Shown: one piece after another, positions 51,641 through 59,870 of the stretch
Position numbering within the stretch: position 1 is the stretch's first letter
Layout: every line of letters begins with the position of its first letter
Assembly: GCA_013140575.1 (NCBI GenBank)
Contig: JABFSN010000122.1
Location: 1 to 64,000 of the forward strand
Source: Phycisphaerales bacterium
Lineage (GTDB): Bacteria > Planctomycetota > Phycisphaerae > UBA1845
Reading direction: 5' to 3'
Length of the DNA: 64,000 bases
Program-made: the position numbers and the translations under genes
Notes under the pieces: generated by a model
Databases searched by the model: none
Told to the model about the DNA's origin: nothing
Seen by the model: the letters and a program-made list of their open reading frames with translations, nothing else

Positions 51641-52222
51641 ATGCCTGACAACACCGATCAAGGCAAACCCGCAGGGTATAGGGCCGGCCCGACGATGGAC
51701 AGGGACCAGTTCGCCGAGCAGGTCCGATCGTCATTCCGCGTCTTCTGGGGCATCGCGGTGGGGATCGTGGGTGAGCCGTCGCTGGCGGAGGACGTGGTCC
51801 AGGAAGCGACCGTCGTCGCCATGGGAAAGCTCGGTCAGTTCCGCGAGGGGACCAGTTTCACGGCCTGGATGGGCAAGGTGGTTCGCTATGTGGCGTTGAA
51901 TCACGCACGGAAAGAACGGAAGCGGCGCCCTTCGCCGGTGGATCCGGAGACGTTGGATGGGCTGGGCGCGATGGCCAGGGAAATGGAACCAGCGGGCGGC
52001 GCGCCGTTCGACGCGCGGGTGACGGCGGCGCTGAAAGAGGTCAACGAGGTGGCGCGGACGTGTTTGCTGCTCCGCACCATCGAGCGCATGGGTTATGCGG
52101 AGATTGCGGAGTTGTTGGGAATCCCGCCGGGCACGGCCATGAGCCACGTGCACCGCACGCGGAAGTTTCTACGAGACCGATTGGCGAGCATGGCGCCGGA
52201 AGGACGGCAGGGCATTGAGTAG
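51641..52222 (+). CDS. ECF-type RNA polymerase sigma factor
   Basis: A 193-residue sigma-70 family protein with region 2 (RSSFRVFWGIAVGIVG, AEDVVQEATVVAM, FTAWMGKVVRYVALN) and region 4 (ARTCLLLRTIERMGYAEIAELLGIPPGTAMSHVHRTRKFL, a helix-turn-helix). Region 3 is absent, as in ECF factors. The ATG at 51641 follows GGGGG. Its stop overlaps the TTG start of the next gene by eight bases, so the pair is translationally coupled. It directs RNA polymerase to stress- or envelope-type promoters of unknown identity. Confidence 0.93.
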   Translation: MPDNTDQGKPAGYRAGPTMDRDQFAEQVRSSFRVFWGIAVGIVGEPSLAEDVVQEATVVAMGKLGQFREGTSFTAWMGKVVRYVALNHARKERKRRPSPVDPETLDGLGAMAREMEPAGGAPFDARVTAALKEVNEVARTCLLLRTIERMGYAEIAELLGIPPGTAMSHVHRTRKFLRDRLASMAPEGRQGIE

Positions 52223-53024
52223 CACGGGTGACAATCGGGCAGGCATCCCGAACGACGGCCGGGTCGACGCCTACTGCGACGGCCAACTTTTGGAGGCCGA
52301 TCGTGTGGCGTTTGAGCGGTTGATGGCCGCCGATGCGACGTTGCGCGCCGAGGTCGAGACACAACGGGACATAGATGAATCCCTGTTGCGACTGTATGCC
52401 GCGCCCGATGCGGACGCGGTGCTGCGAACGGTCTTGGCCGAGGGCGGTCACCGGAGCGCTGCGCGGAAGCGCGGGTTCGCCGGGATGACGGGCACGCGCC
52501 GATGGGCGATCGCGGCGGTCGTGGCGCTGGGAATGGTCGGCGGCTGGCTGGGGGTTGATTACTGGCGGTTGCACTCGTTCGATCCGTACAAGCCAGCGAC
52601 GGTGGAACAGGTCTACGCGTACGAGGCGGCCACCGGTCTGAAAGCGGCATGGAAGTGCGAGAACGATCAGCAATTCGCCACGACGTTCTGGAAGCGGTTC
52701 AACCAGGCCATGGTGCTGGCTCAATTGCCGGCGGACGTCGAATGGACGGGGATTGATTACGCGTGGTGCGTCGAGGCGGGTTCGTTGCACGTGATGGCCT
52801 GGGTCGGCGGAGAGCCGGTGATTGTGTTCGCGTCGCGCAAAGAGTACGCGATAGAGCCGACGCTTTCGCCGGGGAGCAAGCTGCACCTGTTCCGGCGTGA
52901 AGACGGCCTACTGGTATTGCACGAACTGACGCCGCTGGACCGGCCGCGTCTGCTCGATTTGTTCCGCACGATCGCCATACCCGACGAATGGAAAACCATG
53001 CCGCTGCCCGGCGCGGGCGGCTGA
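52215..53024 (+). CDS. Anti-sigma factor, single-pass membrane protein
   Basis: A 269-residue protein beginning at TTG 52215. N-terminal residues 15-60 (DAYCDGQLLEADRVAFERLM) resemble the anti-sigma 'zinc-finger' helix bundle, with a Cys but without the full His-x-x-x-Cys-x-x-Cys motif. One transmembrane helix is near residues 98-114 (WAIAAVVALGMVGGWLGV). The periplasmic part (about 115-265) has DQQFATTFWKRFNQAMVLAQ and no known enzyme motif. Overlap with the sigma gene and the layout fit a cognate anti-sigma that releases the sigma factor on an envelope signal. Confidence 0.85.
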   Translation: MSSTGDNRAGIPNDGRVDAYCDGQLLEADRVAFERLMAADATLRAEVETQRDIDESLLRLYAAPDADAVLRTVLAEGGHRSAARKRGFAGMTGTRRWAIAAVVALGMVGGWLGVDYWRLHSFDPYKPATVEQVYAYEAATGLKAAWKCENDQQFATTFWKRFNQAMVLAQLPADVEWTGIDYAWCVEAGSLHVMAWVGGEPVIVFASRKEYAIEPTLSPGSKLHLFRREDGLLVLHELTPLDRPRLLDLFRTIAIPDEWKTMPLPGAGG

Positions 53025-53271
53025 GCGCGGATCAAGTGCCGGTCATTCGATCTTGATGGTGGCAATGCGTGGGCGGCACGCGCGATGGCGACCCGTGCCG
53101 CGAAGACTCGTACAGCATGTCCGACGGGTCGGGGTGGTTCCTCGGCGAATCGGCGCACTCGGGCTACTCGATCGGCGACTACAATCTCAATCCTGACGCA
53201 GGGGGAATGACGCGCTGGTCCCCGTTCCCCAACGGCGACAATTTCGGCGCCAGGCGGTCGCCTCCGTCGGC

Positions 53272-53583
53272 TCAGTCGTTGAATTCGCCCTGCCCGCGTC
53301 CGATGTCGGGTGGTCGGCCGGACTGCAATTCCGCGTAACGGTCGGCAGCGCCCTCCGGGACGGGTGCACACGAGAATTCCCGGAACAACGCTGAAGCCTT
53401 CGCTGCCAACCGTTGGCGCCTGCGCCCATCGGGAAGACGATGCAGTCCGTAAAGGACTTCTCCCCGCACGATCGAGCAAATCAGAACCCGGTCATTCGGC
53501 GAACGCGCGGCGAGGCGACGATCCATCGCCGGATGCTCGCGCATAAGATCGCTGAACGCACACATATCGAGCATGAAAATCAT
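53272..53583 (-). pseudogene. Truncated VapC-type PIN toxin
   Basis: A 103-residue frame: MIFMLDMCAFSDLMREHPAM, with the conserved D at position 6 but Asn-to-Cys at the adjacent N of the usual LDTN. Then VLICSIVRGEVLYGLHRLPDG (the E of the second acidic site) and LFREFSCAPVPEGAADRYAE. An intact VapC has a further ~30 residues with ND(L/I)WIAA and LVTRD; here the frame ends in GRPPDIGRGQGEFND. The third and fourth acidic sites are missing, so activity is unlikely. Its ATG overlaps the stop of an antitoxin remnant. Confidence 0.8.
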
Positions 53584-53708
53584 CCGCGGTCTTCGCCGTC
53601 GAACACGCCGCTGTCACCCACGACGAGTCGACCCTCGGCTATGCTTCGCTCAAGTTCGTCGACGTCGGCTTCGTCCAAATGCCGCAACTGGTGCATTGCC
53701 CGCCGCAC
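53580..53708 (-). pseudogene. C-terminal remnant of a VapB-like antitoxin
   Basis: A minus-strand frame reads GFDTAVRRAMHQLRHLDEAD, then VDELERSIAEGRLVVGDSGV and FDGEDRG before the stop. It opens at a GTG at 53708 or an ATG at 53696. The tail is characteristic of short antitoxins upstream of PIN toxins and its TGA overlaps the toxin ATG. The N-terminal DNA-binding part is missing unless the product is unusually short. A closely similar segment lies at 55891-56010. Confidence 0.55.
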
Positions 53709-53736
53709 CGCCGTATCGAAACCGATTGAGGAGCCG

Positions 53737-54060
53737 TTAACGATCTTGAAACAACTTCACAATGGCGTCCACCGCCTCCGTCAACTTCGCGGCGCTCAGA
53801 CGGCCTATGCGGTAAAGAATCAATCGCCGATCCGCGGTGAAGAGTCGATTGGGGCGAATGTTGCTGCTCTGCCGGAGACCGCCCTCCCGAAAATCGTCGT
53901 CCTCCAACGAAACGGCCAGCGAGTCCCGAATCGGTCGGCTGGTGATCTGGCAGAGTATCCGATCATCGCCCGGCAACGACGCGACGACTAGCGCCGGTCG
54001 CCTCTTGGCGTCGGTCAGCTCCGAAAAGGGAAAGGGGACGACCACGACGTCGCCCTTCAT
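53737..54060 (-). CDS. MazF/PemK-type endoribonuclease toxin
   Basis: A 107-residue toxin: MKGDVVVVPFPFSELTDAKR, RPALVVASLPGDDRILCQIT (CcdB/PemK fold) and FTADRRLILYRIGRLSAAKL. The ATG at 54060 overlaps the antitoxin stop (ATGA). Length and motifs are intact, including the conserved R-x-A-L-V-V and the beta strand ending QIT. Predicted to cleave RNA when freed from its antitoxin. It is upstream of the decayed VapBC-like pair on the same strand. Confidence 0.88.
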   Translation of the reverse strand: MKGDVVVVPFPFSELTDAKRRPALVVASLPGDDRILCQITSRPIRDSLAVSLEDDDFREGGLRQSSNIRPNRLFTADRRLILYRIGRLSAAKLTEAVDAIVKLFQDR

Positions 54061-54254
54061 AGGTTCTTCCACGCCGCGTCCTCCTCGGGCTTGAGCCAGT
54101 CGCGGGCCAACAACGGCTCGCTGGCGATCGCGGGTTCCATCCGATCTCGCGCTCCGCGAGTCTTCAAAAAACGCGCGAAATCAAGCAGTTCGCGGAGCAT
54201 AAAATCAGGAAGGTGTTCCGCCTCCCGAACCAGTTGCTCGCGTTCGCTCAGCAT
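54057..54254 (-). CDS. Antitoxin (DUF2281/MazE-like) of the MazF module
   Basis: A 65-residue protein: MLSEREQLVREAEHLPDFML, RELLDFARFLKTRGARDRME, then a C-terminal tail with WLKPEEDAAWKNL. The tail is the typical toxin-binding segment of this small antitoxin family. It overlaps the toxin start by four bases, and GGAG lies about 13 bases upstream of the ATG. Confidence 0.82.
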   Translation of the reverse strand: MLSEREQLVREAEHLPDFMLRELLDFARFLKTRGARDRMEPAIASEPLLARDWLKPEEDAAWKNL

Positions 54255-54328
54255 CTTCGTTTGATCTCCGTTCTCAGTCGACTCGCGGTTCGCTTCACGA
54301 AACCGCGCTACCCCTTGCCGGTGACCCG

Positions 54329-55405
54329 CTACTCATGTTGTTCCCAACCATTGATCGGCGTGTAGCTTATATAAAGGTCGGGAAACGCCTCGACCAGCCG
54401 GGTCATTTTTTCGTGCCAGTCGTCGCTGCCCCATTGATTCGAGAATGCGTAGGTCCGTCCGCCGAAAAAAAGCAACTCGTCATCGTCGCAGAACCATCGC
54501 TTGGGGCGGAAGGCTTTTCCGTCCGCTGCCGTAGACGCTCGCCGAATGAACTCATCGCGAGTGGCGGCCCGGCCCTCGACGAAGCGCCACAGACGATTGG
54601 CCGAACGCTCGACGGCCGCCGCGATTCGTCCCGGATCGACGCCGGCTTCGACCAGCTTACGAGCGACCAATAGAATGGTCCGTCCTTTGCCGAGTCCCTT
54701 GGACGATTCGCCGCCCGCCGACACGTCAAACTGAGTACGGTCATTCCTCGATTCGCGAGCACGACGCTCGCGCTGGTCTTTTTCCCGGAGCTGGATTTGA
54801 TACTCTTTGGCCTCCGGCAACGGAATAATATGCTGAACGTCCAGAATCAATCGACGATCGAGATCATAGGGACGTAGCCGCACACAACGCACGTCCAGTC
54901 CGTACGAATTGAGCCACATGACCGACGAGGTCAGTTCCCGCGAGAAATCGCCCGACACCAGCACGATGCGAACGGCCTGCCCGAATCCGTCCTCGTTCGG
55001 CTCCTCCCAATCAAGGTGCTCCAGAATGGCCTGTTGCGCATCCTCGTTCATTCCGTGCCGCCGCTGGAAACCCGCCCGGGCGGCCACGGCCTTCTCGAAC
55101 GTCATGGTGGATACCATCGCGGCGTAGCGGATGGCCTGCAATTCCATGTGCCCGCCGTCGTCGTCACGTTTCAGCTCGATAACTACGAGATTGGCGTCCT
55201 TGTCGACGCCGAGGAGGTCGATCCGCCGCTTGCTGTCTTCCCAATCGCCAAACTCTTCGGCGAGGATCAAGGTATCGGGCGATACCATTTCGATTTGCGA
55301 CCGCAGCAGACGTTGCAGATCGTCGCGCTCACGCACGCCTTGTGTTCCGAAGGTGGTCTGCGGAATCGGAACGATCCGGTCGGATTGTAGTTCGTAGATC
55401 GCCAC
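54329..55405 (-). CDS. NucS-like (DUF91) PD-(D/E)XK nuclease family protein
   Basis: A 358-residue protein from a GTG at 55405 (VAIYELQSDRIVPIPQTTFG). The first ~120 residues hold the nuclease fold: SPDTLILAEEFGDWEDSKRR, IDLLGVDKDANLVVIELKRD (D-x(12)-E-L-K, a PD-(D/E)XK active site) and GGHMELQAIRYAAMVSTM. A middle region resembles other DUF91 proteins, and the C-terminus (WFCDDDELLFFGGRTYAFSN) has no assignment. Archaeal and actinobacterial NucS cut mismatched DNA, but this protein lacks a visible beta-clamp-binding tail. It sits among toxin-antitoxin genes, so a defence role is possible. Confidence 0.8.
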   Translation of the reverse strand: MAIYELQSDRIVPIPQTTFGTQGVRERDDLQRLLRSQIEMVSPDTLILAEEFGDWEDSKRRIDLLGVDKDANLVVIELKRDDDGGHMELQAIRYAAMVSTMTFEKAVAARAGFQRRHGMNEDAQQAILEHLDWEEPNEDGFGQAVRIVLVSGDFSRELTSSVMWLNSYGLDVRCVRLRPYDLDRRLILDVQHIIPLPEAKEYQIQLREKDQRERRARESRNDRTQFDVSAGGESSKGLGKGRTILLVARKLVEAGVDPGRIAAAVERSANRLWRFVEGRAATRDEFIRRASTAADGKAFRPKRWFCDDDELLFFGGRTYAFSNQWGSDDWHEKMTRLVEAFPDLYISYTPINGWEQHE

Positions 55406-55478
55406 GATGGTTCTCGGTCGCGGCCTCCCATGGAGACGACCACGCCGGCCAGTGCTTGCGAAAACCGCAAACACGACC

Positions 55479-55841
55479 CTACTTTAGCGGAATGGCCGGC
55501 AGGCGCTTCAGCGTTTTGTTGGCCGGATCGACCATGATCCCCACGGACTCCAGCGCCGTCACCCCAAGGATCGGTTCAGTTCCCGGATTGGCGAAGATCA
55601 CCCGTCCCGCCGTCGTCTCCCCCATGAACTCGATCTTGGCCAGACCGTAGGCGAACTCGCGCACCGACCCATCCGCGAGTTCATAGGCCATCTTCCCCAC
55701 CCTGCGGATTCCGATCGTCTCCAGTTCGTCCGACGGCGCCATCGAGTCCGTCGCACCCGTGTCGACAAGAAAGACTTCCTCGTAGGCGCGTGCGTCGCCC
55801 TCCATGTTGGTGATCTTGGTCGTCACCTTCGTCAGCCCCAC
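55479..55841 (-). CDS. Clan AA (retropepsin-like) aspartic protease
   Basis: A 120-residue protein starting at GTG 55841. The active site is VDTGATDSMAPSDEL, in the order expected of a single-domain retropepsin fold that dimerises. GLAKIEFMGETTAGRVIF and ILGVTALESVGIMVDPANK (the ILG...LE motif) follow. No signal peptide, so cytoplasmic. Common as small orphan genes in planctomycetes and cyanobacteria; substrate unknown. Confidence 0.9.
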   Translation of the reverse strand: MGLTKVTTKITNMEGDARAYEEVFLVDTGATDSMAPSDELETIGIRRVGKMAYELADGSVREFAYGLAKIEFMGETTAGRVIFANPGTEPILGVTALESVGIMVDPANKTLKRLPAIPLK

Positions 55842-55890
55842 CTCGTCATCCTCTCCACGCTACCAATCGTGAACGGCCGACCGGCCGATT

Positions 55891-56010
55891 TCACGTGATC
55901 CAATGGTCAACTGCGACGCTCTCCATGTTCCGAAGGCCGCCATCTCCCACCGGAAGCCGACCCTCGGCGATGCTCCGCTCGGTTTGGTCGACATCGGCCG
56001 CATCGCGATT
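55891..56010 (-). pseudogene. Second antitoxin-tail remnant
   Basis: The minus-strand frame reads RDAADVDQTERSIAEGRLPV and GDGGLRNMESVAVDHWIT before a TGA at 55891. The ADVDxxERSIAEGRLxVGD core matches the VapB-like tail at 53580-53708, at about two residues in three. There is no toxin next to it and no obvious start, so it looks like a decayed duplicate. Confidence 0.5.
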
Positions 56011-56032
56011 GCCAATCGAACGGCGACTCGCC

Positions 56033-57508
56033 CTACCCCAAATTCATGGTCATCAAGAACTCCGCATTCGTCCGCACCTTGGCCAATCGGTTGCGCAGCA
56101 GCTCGATCGATTCGACCACGTTCATGTCCGCCAGCACACGGCGCAGCTTGTAGACCAGCTCCAGTTCCTTGGCGTCCAGCAGCAATTCCTCTTTGCGCGT
56201 GCCGCTCGCGGCGATGTCGATCGCCGGCCACGTGCGGCGGTCCACCAGACGGCGGTCCAGGTGCAGTTCCGAATTGCCCGTGCCCTTGAATTCCTCGAAA
56301 ATGACCTCGTCCATCCGGCTGCCCGTATCCACCAGCGCCGTGCCGATGATGGTCAGCGACCCGCCCTCTTCAATATTCCGGGCCGCCCCGAAGAACCGCT
56401 TGGGCTTCTGCAACGCGTTGGCATCGACGCCGCCCGACAGAATCTTGCCCGAATGCGGCACCTCGGTGTTGTACGCCCGCGCCAGACGCGTAATCGAGTC
56501 CAGCAAAATCACCACGTCCCGCCGGTATTCCACCATCCGCTTGGCCTTCTCGATGACCATCTCCGCCACCTGCACGTGCCGCGACGCCGGCTCGTCAAAC
56601 GTCGAGCTGATCACCTCGGCCGTCGTGGTCCGCTGCATTTCGGTCACTTCCTCGGGCCGCTCGTCGATCAACAGAATGATGATGAACGTGTCCGGCTGAT
56701 TGGCCGCGATGGCGTTGGCCATCTTCCGCAGCAGCACCGTCTTGCCCGTCCGCGGCGGAGCCACGATCAACATGCGCTGCCCCTTGCCGATGGGCGTCAC
56801 GATGTCCACGATGCGCATGTTCAATTCGTCGACCGCCGTTTCGAGAATGAACCGCTTGTCCGGATGCAGCGGCGTCAAATCCTCGAAATTGGTCTTCTCC
56901 GTGACCGCCTCGGGGTCCTCGAAGTTGATGGCTTCGACCCGTAGCAGCGCGAAATAGCGTTCCGACTCCTTGGGCGGGCGGATCTGCCCCACCACCACAT
57001 GCCCGGTTTTCAAACCGAACCGCCGGATTTGCGACGGGCTGATGTAAATGTCGTCCGGGCAGGGCATGTAGTTGTATTCCGGCGAACGCAGGAAGCCGAA
57101 CCCGTCCGGCAGAATCTCCAGAACCCCCTCGCCGTACATCAGACCGTTGCGGCGGATGCGTTCCTTCAAAATCTTGAAGATCAGTTCCTGCTTGGCCAGA
57201 CCGGTGTATTCGATCAGCCCTTCCGCCTTGGCGATCTCGTGCAGGTCCGAGACGTTCTTCTTCTGAAGCTCCTTCAGGTGCGTCTCGCCGCGCTTGATCT
57301 CCTCGTAACGGGCGTGCGTCTCCGCGTCGACCGCCGCCAGCGTCCCGCGCTCCTCGCGGATCGGCGGCCGGCCGACCACCCCGTCGCCGAAATCGTCATC
57401 CGTCCCCGGATCGTCCATCACAACGTCCTGCCGATTGGGCTTGTCAAGGTTGGGAATCGGTTTTCTCGGTGTCCGCGGACGTCCGGTGCCGGTGTTGGCT
57501 TTCGCCAT
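56033..57508 (-). CDS. rho: Transcription termination factor Rho
   Basis: A 491-residue hexameric RNA helicase/ATPase. The ATG at 57508 follows AGGAGG at 8 bases. An acidic/Pro-rich N-terminal extension (residues about 1-75) precedes the Rho N domain and RNA-binding domain ([20 protein letters not shown]), Walker [12 protein letters not shown], and the Walker B-type [36 protein letters not shown] and [16 protein letters not shown] complete the catalytic core. Rho ends untranslated transcripts. coaE lies immediately upstream on the same strand. Confidence 0.97.
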   Translation of the reverse strand: MAKANTGTGRPRTPRKPIPNLDKPNRQDVVMDDPGTDDDFGDGVVGRPPIREERGTLAAVDAETHARYEEIKRGETHLKELQKKNVSDLHEIAKAEGLIEYTGLAKQELIFKILKERIRRNGLMYGEGVLEILPDGFGFLRSPEYNYMPCPDDIYISPSQIRRFGLKTGHVVVGQIRPPKESERYFALLRVEAINFEDPEAVTEKTNFEDLTPLHPDKRFILETAVDELNMRIVDIVTPIGKGQRMLIVAPPRTGKTVLLRKMANAIAANQPDTFIIILLIDERPEEVTEMQRTTTAEVISSTFDEPASRHVQVAEMVIEKAKRMVEYRRDVVILLDSITRLARAYNTEVPHSGKILSGGVDANALQKPKRFFGAARNIEEGGSLTIIGTALVDTGSRMDEVIFEEFKGTGNSELHLDRRLVDRRTWPAIDIAASGTRKEELLLDAKELELVYKLRRVLADMNVVESIELLRNRLAKVRTNAEFLMTMNLG

Positions 57509-57633
57509 GAGTGCTCCTCCTGCTGTGTTGAATGGTTTTCGTTTCGCGACACTCGCCGGATACGGCGAGTCGGTAGGGTTTCGCATTTCCATTGAACGGC
57601 GGGCCATACCGGGCGCCGCCTGTTATTCACATG

Positions 57634-58278
57634 TCAGCCTGTTCGCCTTGAAACCAGTTGCGCAAACAGGGTTTGAATCTGGGATCGTAACGCATCAACC
57701 GTGGAATTGTTGACCACTGTATGATCGGCCGCCGCGGCCTTGGCGTCCAGTGGTTTTTGGGCTTTTTCGCGCCGATCGTATTCTGCTTCCGTCCACCCCC
57801 GGGTGTTTCCCGCACGGGCCACCCGCTTCGCCCGATCGCACTCGACAAAAATCACCACGTCGCACGCCGCGTCCAAGCCCACCTCGTACAACAACGGGGC
57901 GTTGATCACCACCGCCCGGACGTTCGCGTCGCCGTCGCACGCCGCCATCATCTCCCGGCGCCGGGCCTCAATCCGCGGGTGCAGATACGACTCCAGCCGA
58001 ACCCGCTCCGCCACATCATTGAAGACGATCTCGCCGATCTTGCGACGGTCTACACGCCCATCCGAACCGCAGGCCGCCTCCCCCCACCAGCCGCGCAGCG
58101 CCTCAACGACTTCACGTTTGGCCAGTTCCTGATGAATCAACTCGTCCGAGTCGATCACCAGCGCCCCGAGCCTCCGCAACTCGTCCGCGACCAGCGATTT
58201 GCCGGCCGCTATTCCGCCGGCCAGCCCGATCACCGGCGCGCGATTCGATTGGTTCACCCCGTCCGCCAAACCGGTCAC
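57634..58278 (-). CDS. coaE: Dephospho-CoA kinase
   Basis: A 214-residue P-loop kinase for the last step of coenzyme A synthesis. The start is a GTG at 58278. IGLAGGIAAGKSLVADELRR (Walker A), IDSDELIHQEL, HPRIEARRREMM and NAPLLYEVGLDAACDVVIFV match the family, and DHTVVNNSTVDALRSQIQ is the C-terminal motif. Normal length. It is separated from rho (start 57508) by 125 bases. Confidence 0.95.
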   Translation of the reverse strand: MTGLADGVNQSNRAPVIGLAGGIAAGKSLVADELRRLGALVIDSDELIHQELAKREVVEALRGWWGEAACGSDGRVDRRKIGEIVFNDVAERVRLESYLHPRIEARRREMMAACDGDANVRAVVINAPLLYEVGLDAACDVVIFVECDRAKRVARAGNTRGWTEAEYDRREKAQKPLDAKAAAADHTVVNNSTVDALRSQIQTLFAQLVSRRTG

Positions 58279-59001
58279 CGCACGCCGGAACCCACCACTC
58301 CGTCACCCGTCCCGTGGTTCGTCCACCCGTCCCGTGGTTCGTCCACCCGTCCCGTGGTTCGTCCACCCGTCCCGTGGTTCGTCCACCCGTCCCGTGCTTC
58401 GTCGAACCTCATTTTTCGGGCGGCACGGGCCAGCGAACTCGCCTGCCCGTGTTTTCAATCCCCGTAGGTCGGGTCATCGACCCGACACCGTCGCGTCGAC
58501 ATCCCCCGGCAGCGCCGCAGGTTACGCCGCGTTCCGATCGCCCCAGAACACAAACCCGACAGCACACCACCATTCCAACTCACCTTTCGGCGAAGAGGAC
58601 AGCGTTGTTCGGTGTGTGGGATAGACCGCTGAACGCCGAGAGGCGTCCGACGCATTCAATCCTGAATCCGTGGAAGCTCCGCTGGCCGCGTAGCTCCGCG
58701 AGAGTGTCCTGTCCGTAGGTCTGCGGGAGAAACCGGAATACTTCCGCGCCGGCGCGCCGGGTCGAGTCACACGCGGCATCGCCGCGTCGCACCACCCTCG
58801 CCTACCCTCGTGTGCGGATTAGCCCCCGATCGGCGCCGATTCTCGACCCCGACCGCATAAGACGGCACTGCCCGAAGGCAGCCGCGGACATGGACTATTA
58901 GGACGATAGCGGCACGCCGACCGCTTGTCAAGCGCCATTTCTTGCGATGTTCCTGACCACGCCGGGTGCCGACCGGCCGAGCGCCACCGGCGCTCAAACG
59001 C
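58279..59001. other. Intergenic region with a 20-bp tandem repeat
   Basis: About 720 bases. The left end (58304-58403) is the 20-bp tandem repeat listed separately. Then a degenerate copy of the GGCACGGGC hairpin (58420-58452) and GTAGGTCGGGTCATCGACCCGAC (58466-58488), also palindromic. No gene is supported in the rest; the ORFs found have no protein-like pattern. Confidence 0.55.
58304..58403. repeat. 20-bp tandem repeat, five units
   Basis: Unit CACCCGTCCCGTGGTTCGTC is repeated exactly at 58304, 58324, 58344 and 58364, with a fifth unit at 58384 differing by one base (GCTTCG). It lies 26 bases upstream of the coaE start codon and probably overlaps its promoter region. Such exact repeats are prone to copy-number change between strains. 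Confidence 0.95.
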
Positions 59002-59859
59002 CTACGGCTCCCCGCCGTCCACCGGCAATTCCAGGTACCTCGGGCGATGCTCCCGCTTCGTGTCAAATGGCGCCTGACCGAATCGGGCCGTCCACCACGC
59101 CGGGAACTCGGTCATCGCAGCGTCCCGCTGTTGCAGCAATTCGGGACCGGCCTGCCCCTGGTTGTACGCTTCCCGCGGACGAGCCCCCAGGCGAACCTCC
59201 ATGTGCATCGGCGTGTCCGCCCGGTAAACATCCAGCGCCACCACCGCCCCCGGACGCTTCACCCGTATGCGTTCCGCGAACTCGGGCGCCGTCGCCCCTT
59301 CGTTCAGCATCTCGCCGTCGATCGCGATGATGATATCCTGCGCGAGCAACCCCGCCCGGGCGGCCGCGGTACCCTCGATGACGGCCTCAACCCTAAAGGC
59401 CGCCTTCCCCTGCGGAACGCGCGGATCACGGCCCGCCGTGGGATCATACGCCGAGTGGGAAATGCCCAAAAACGCATTCTTCCCGTACACCCGATCCCAG
59501 AAGAATATCTCCTCGACGATCCGCTGGATGCGGATTCTGGCCTCGAAATCGTCGGTCTGCTGAAACGCAGGGGCCAACGCGTCCACCGCCCGCAAACCCA
59601 CGGCCTTCAGCAGCGTGTCCGCCGCCTGACGTTCCGTATAGTCCGGAGATTCCAACCGCCCGACCAGCGCCGCCACTTCCGCATCGCTGACCGTCTGCGC
59701 GTCAGGCGGATTCTCCTGCCGGGCGACGAGCCGGTCCTTCTCCACCGGCTGGGCATGACCTGCTGCCGCGACGATGCCCACCCATGCGGTCGTCAGCGAC
59801 CGTTTTGACCCGATTCGCACCATACGCCTGATTCTACGAAAACGCCTCCCCCGCGTCAT
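59002..59859 (-). CDS. Secreted or periplasmic PDZ-domain protein
   Basis: A 285-residue protein; ATG 59859 is followed by an Arg-rich start and a signal segment (TTAWVGIVAAAGHAQ). Residues about 45-110 are HEAT-like helical (EVAALVGRLESPDYTERQAA, a pattern common in planctomycete proteins). A PDZ domain (about 120-225) has FLGISHSAYDPTAG, AFRVEAVIEGTAAARAGLLA and DIIIAIDGEML. The tail contains ELLQQRDAAMTEFPAWWTAR. No protease domain is present, so it is likely a regulatory or binding protein. An ATG at 59823 is an alternative start. It follows the DegT gene by 11 bases on the same strand, so the two are probably co-transcribed. Confidence 0.75.
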   Translation of the reverse strand: MTRGRRFRRIRRMVRIGSKRSLTTAWVGIVAAAGHAQPVEKDRLVARQENPPDAQTVSDAEVAALVGRLESPDYTERQAADTLLKAVGLRAVDALAPAFQQTDDFEARIRIQRIVEEIFFWDRVYGKNAFLGISHSAYDPTAGRDPRVPQGKAAFRVEAVIEGTAAARAGLLAQDIIIAIDGEMLNEGATAPEFAERIRVKRPGAVVALDVYRADTPMHMEVRLGARPREAYNQGQAGPELLQQRDAAMTEFPAWWTARFGQAPFDTKREHRPRYLELPVDGGEP

Positions 59860-59870
59860 CCGCAGCCCGT

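Noticed and set aside
53069-53338. Plus-strand frame after the anti-sigma gene (SYSMSDGSGWFLGESAHSGY)
   Set aside because: The composition is slightly protein-like, but there is no good start, it overlaps the truncated VapC frame, and no family was recognised.
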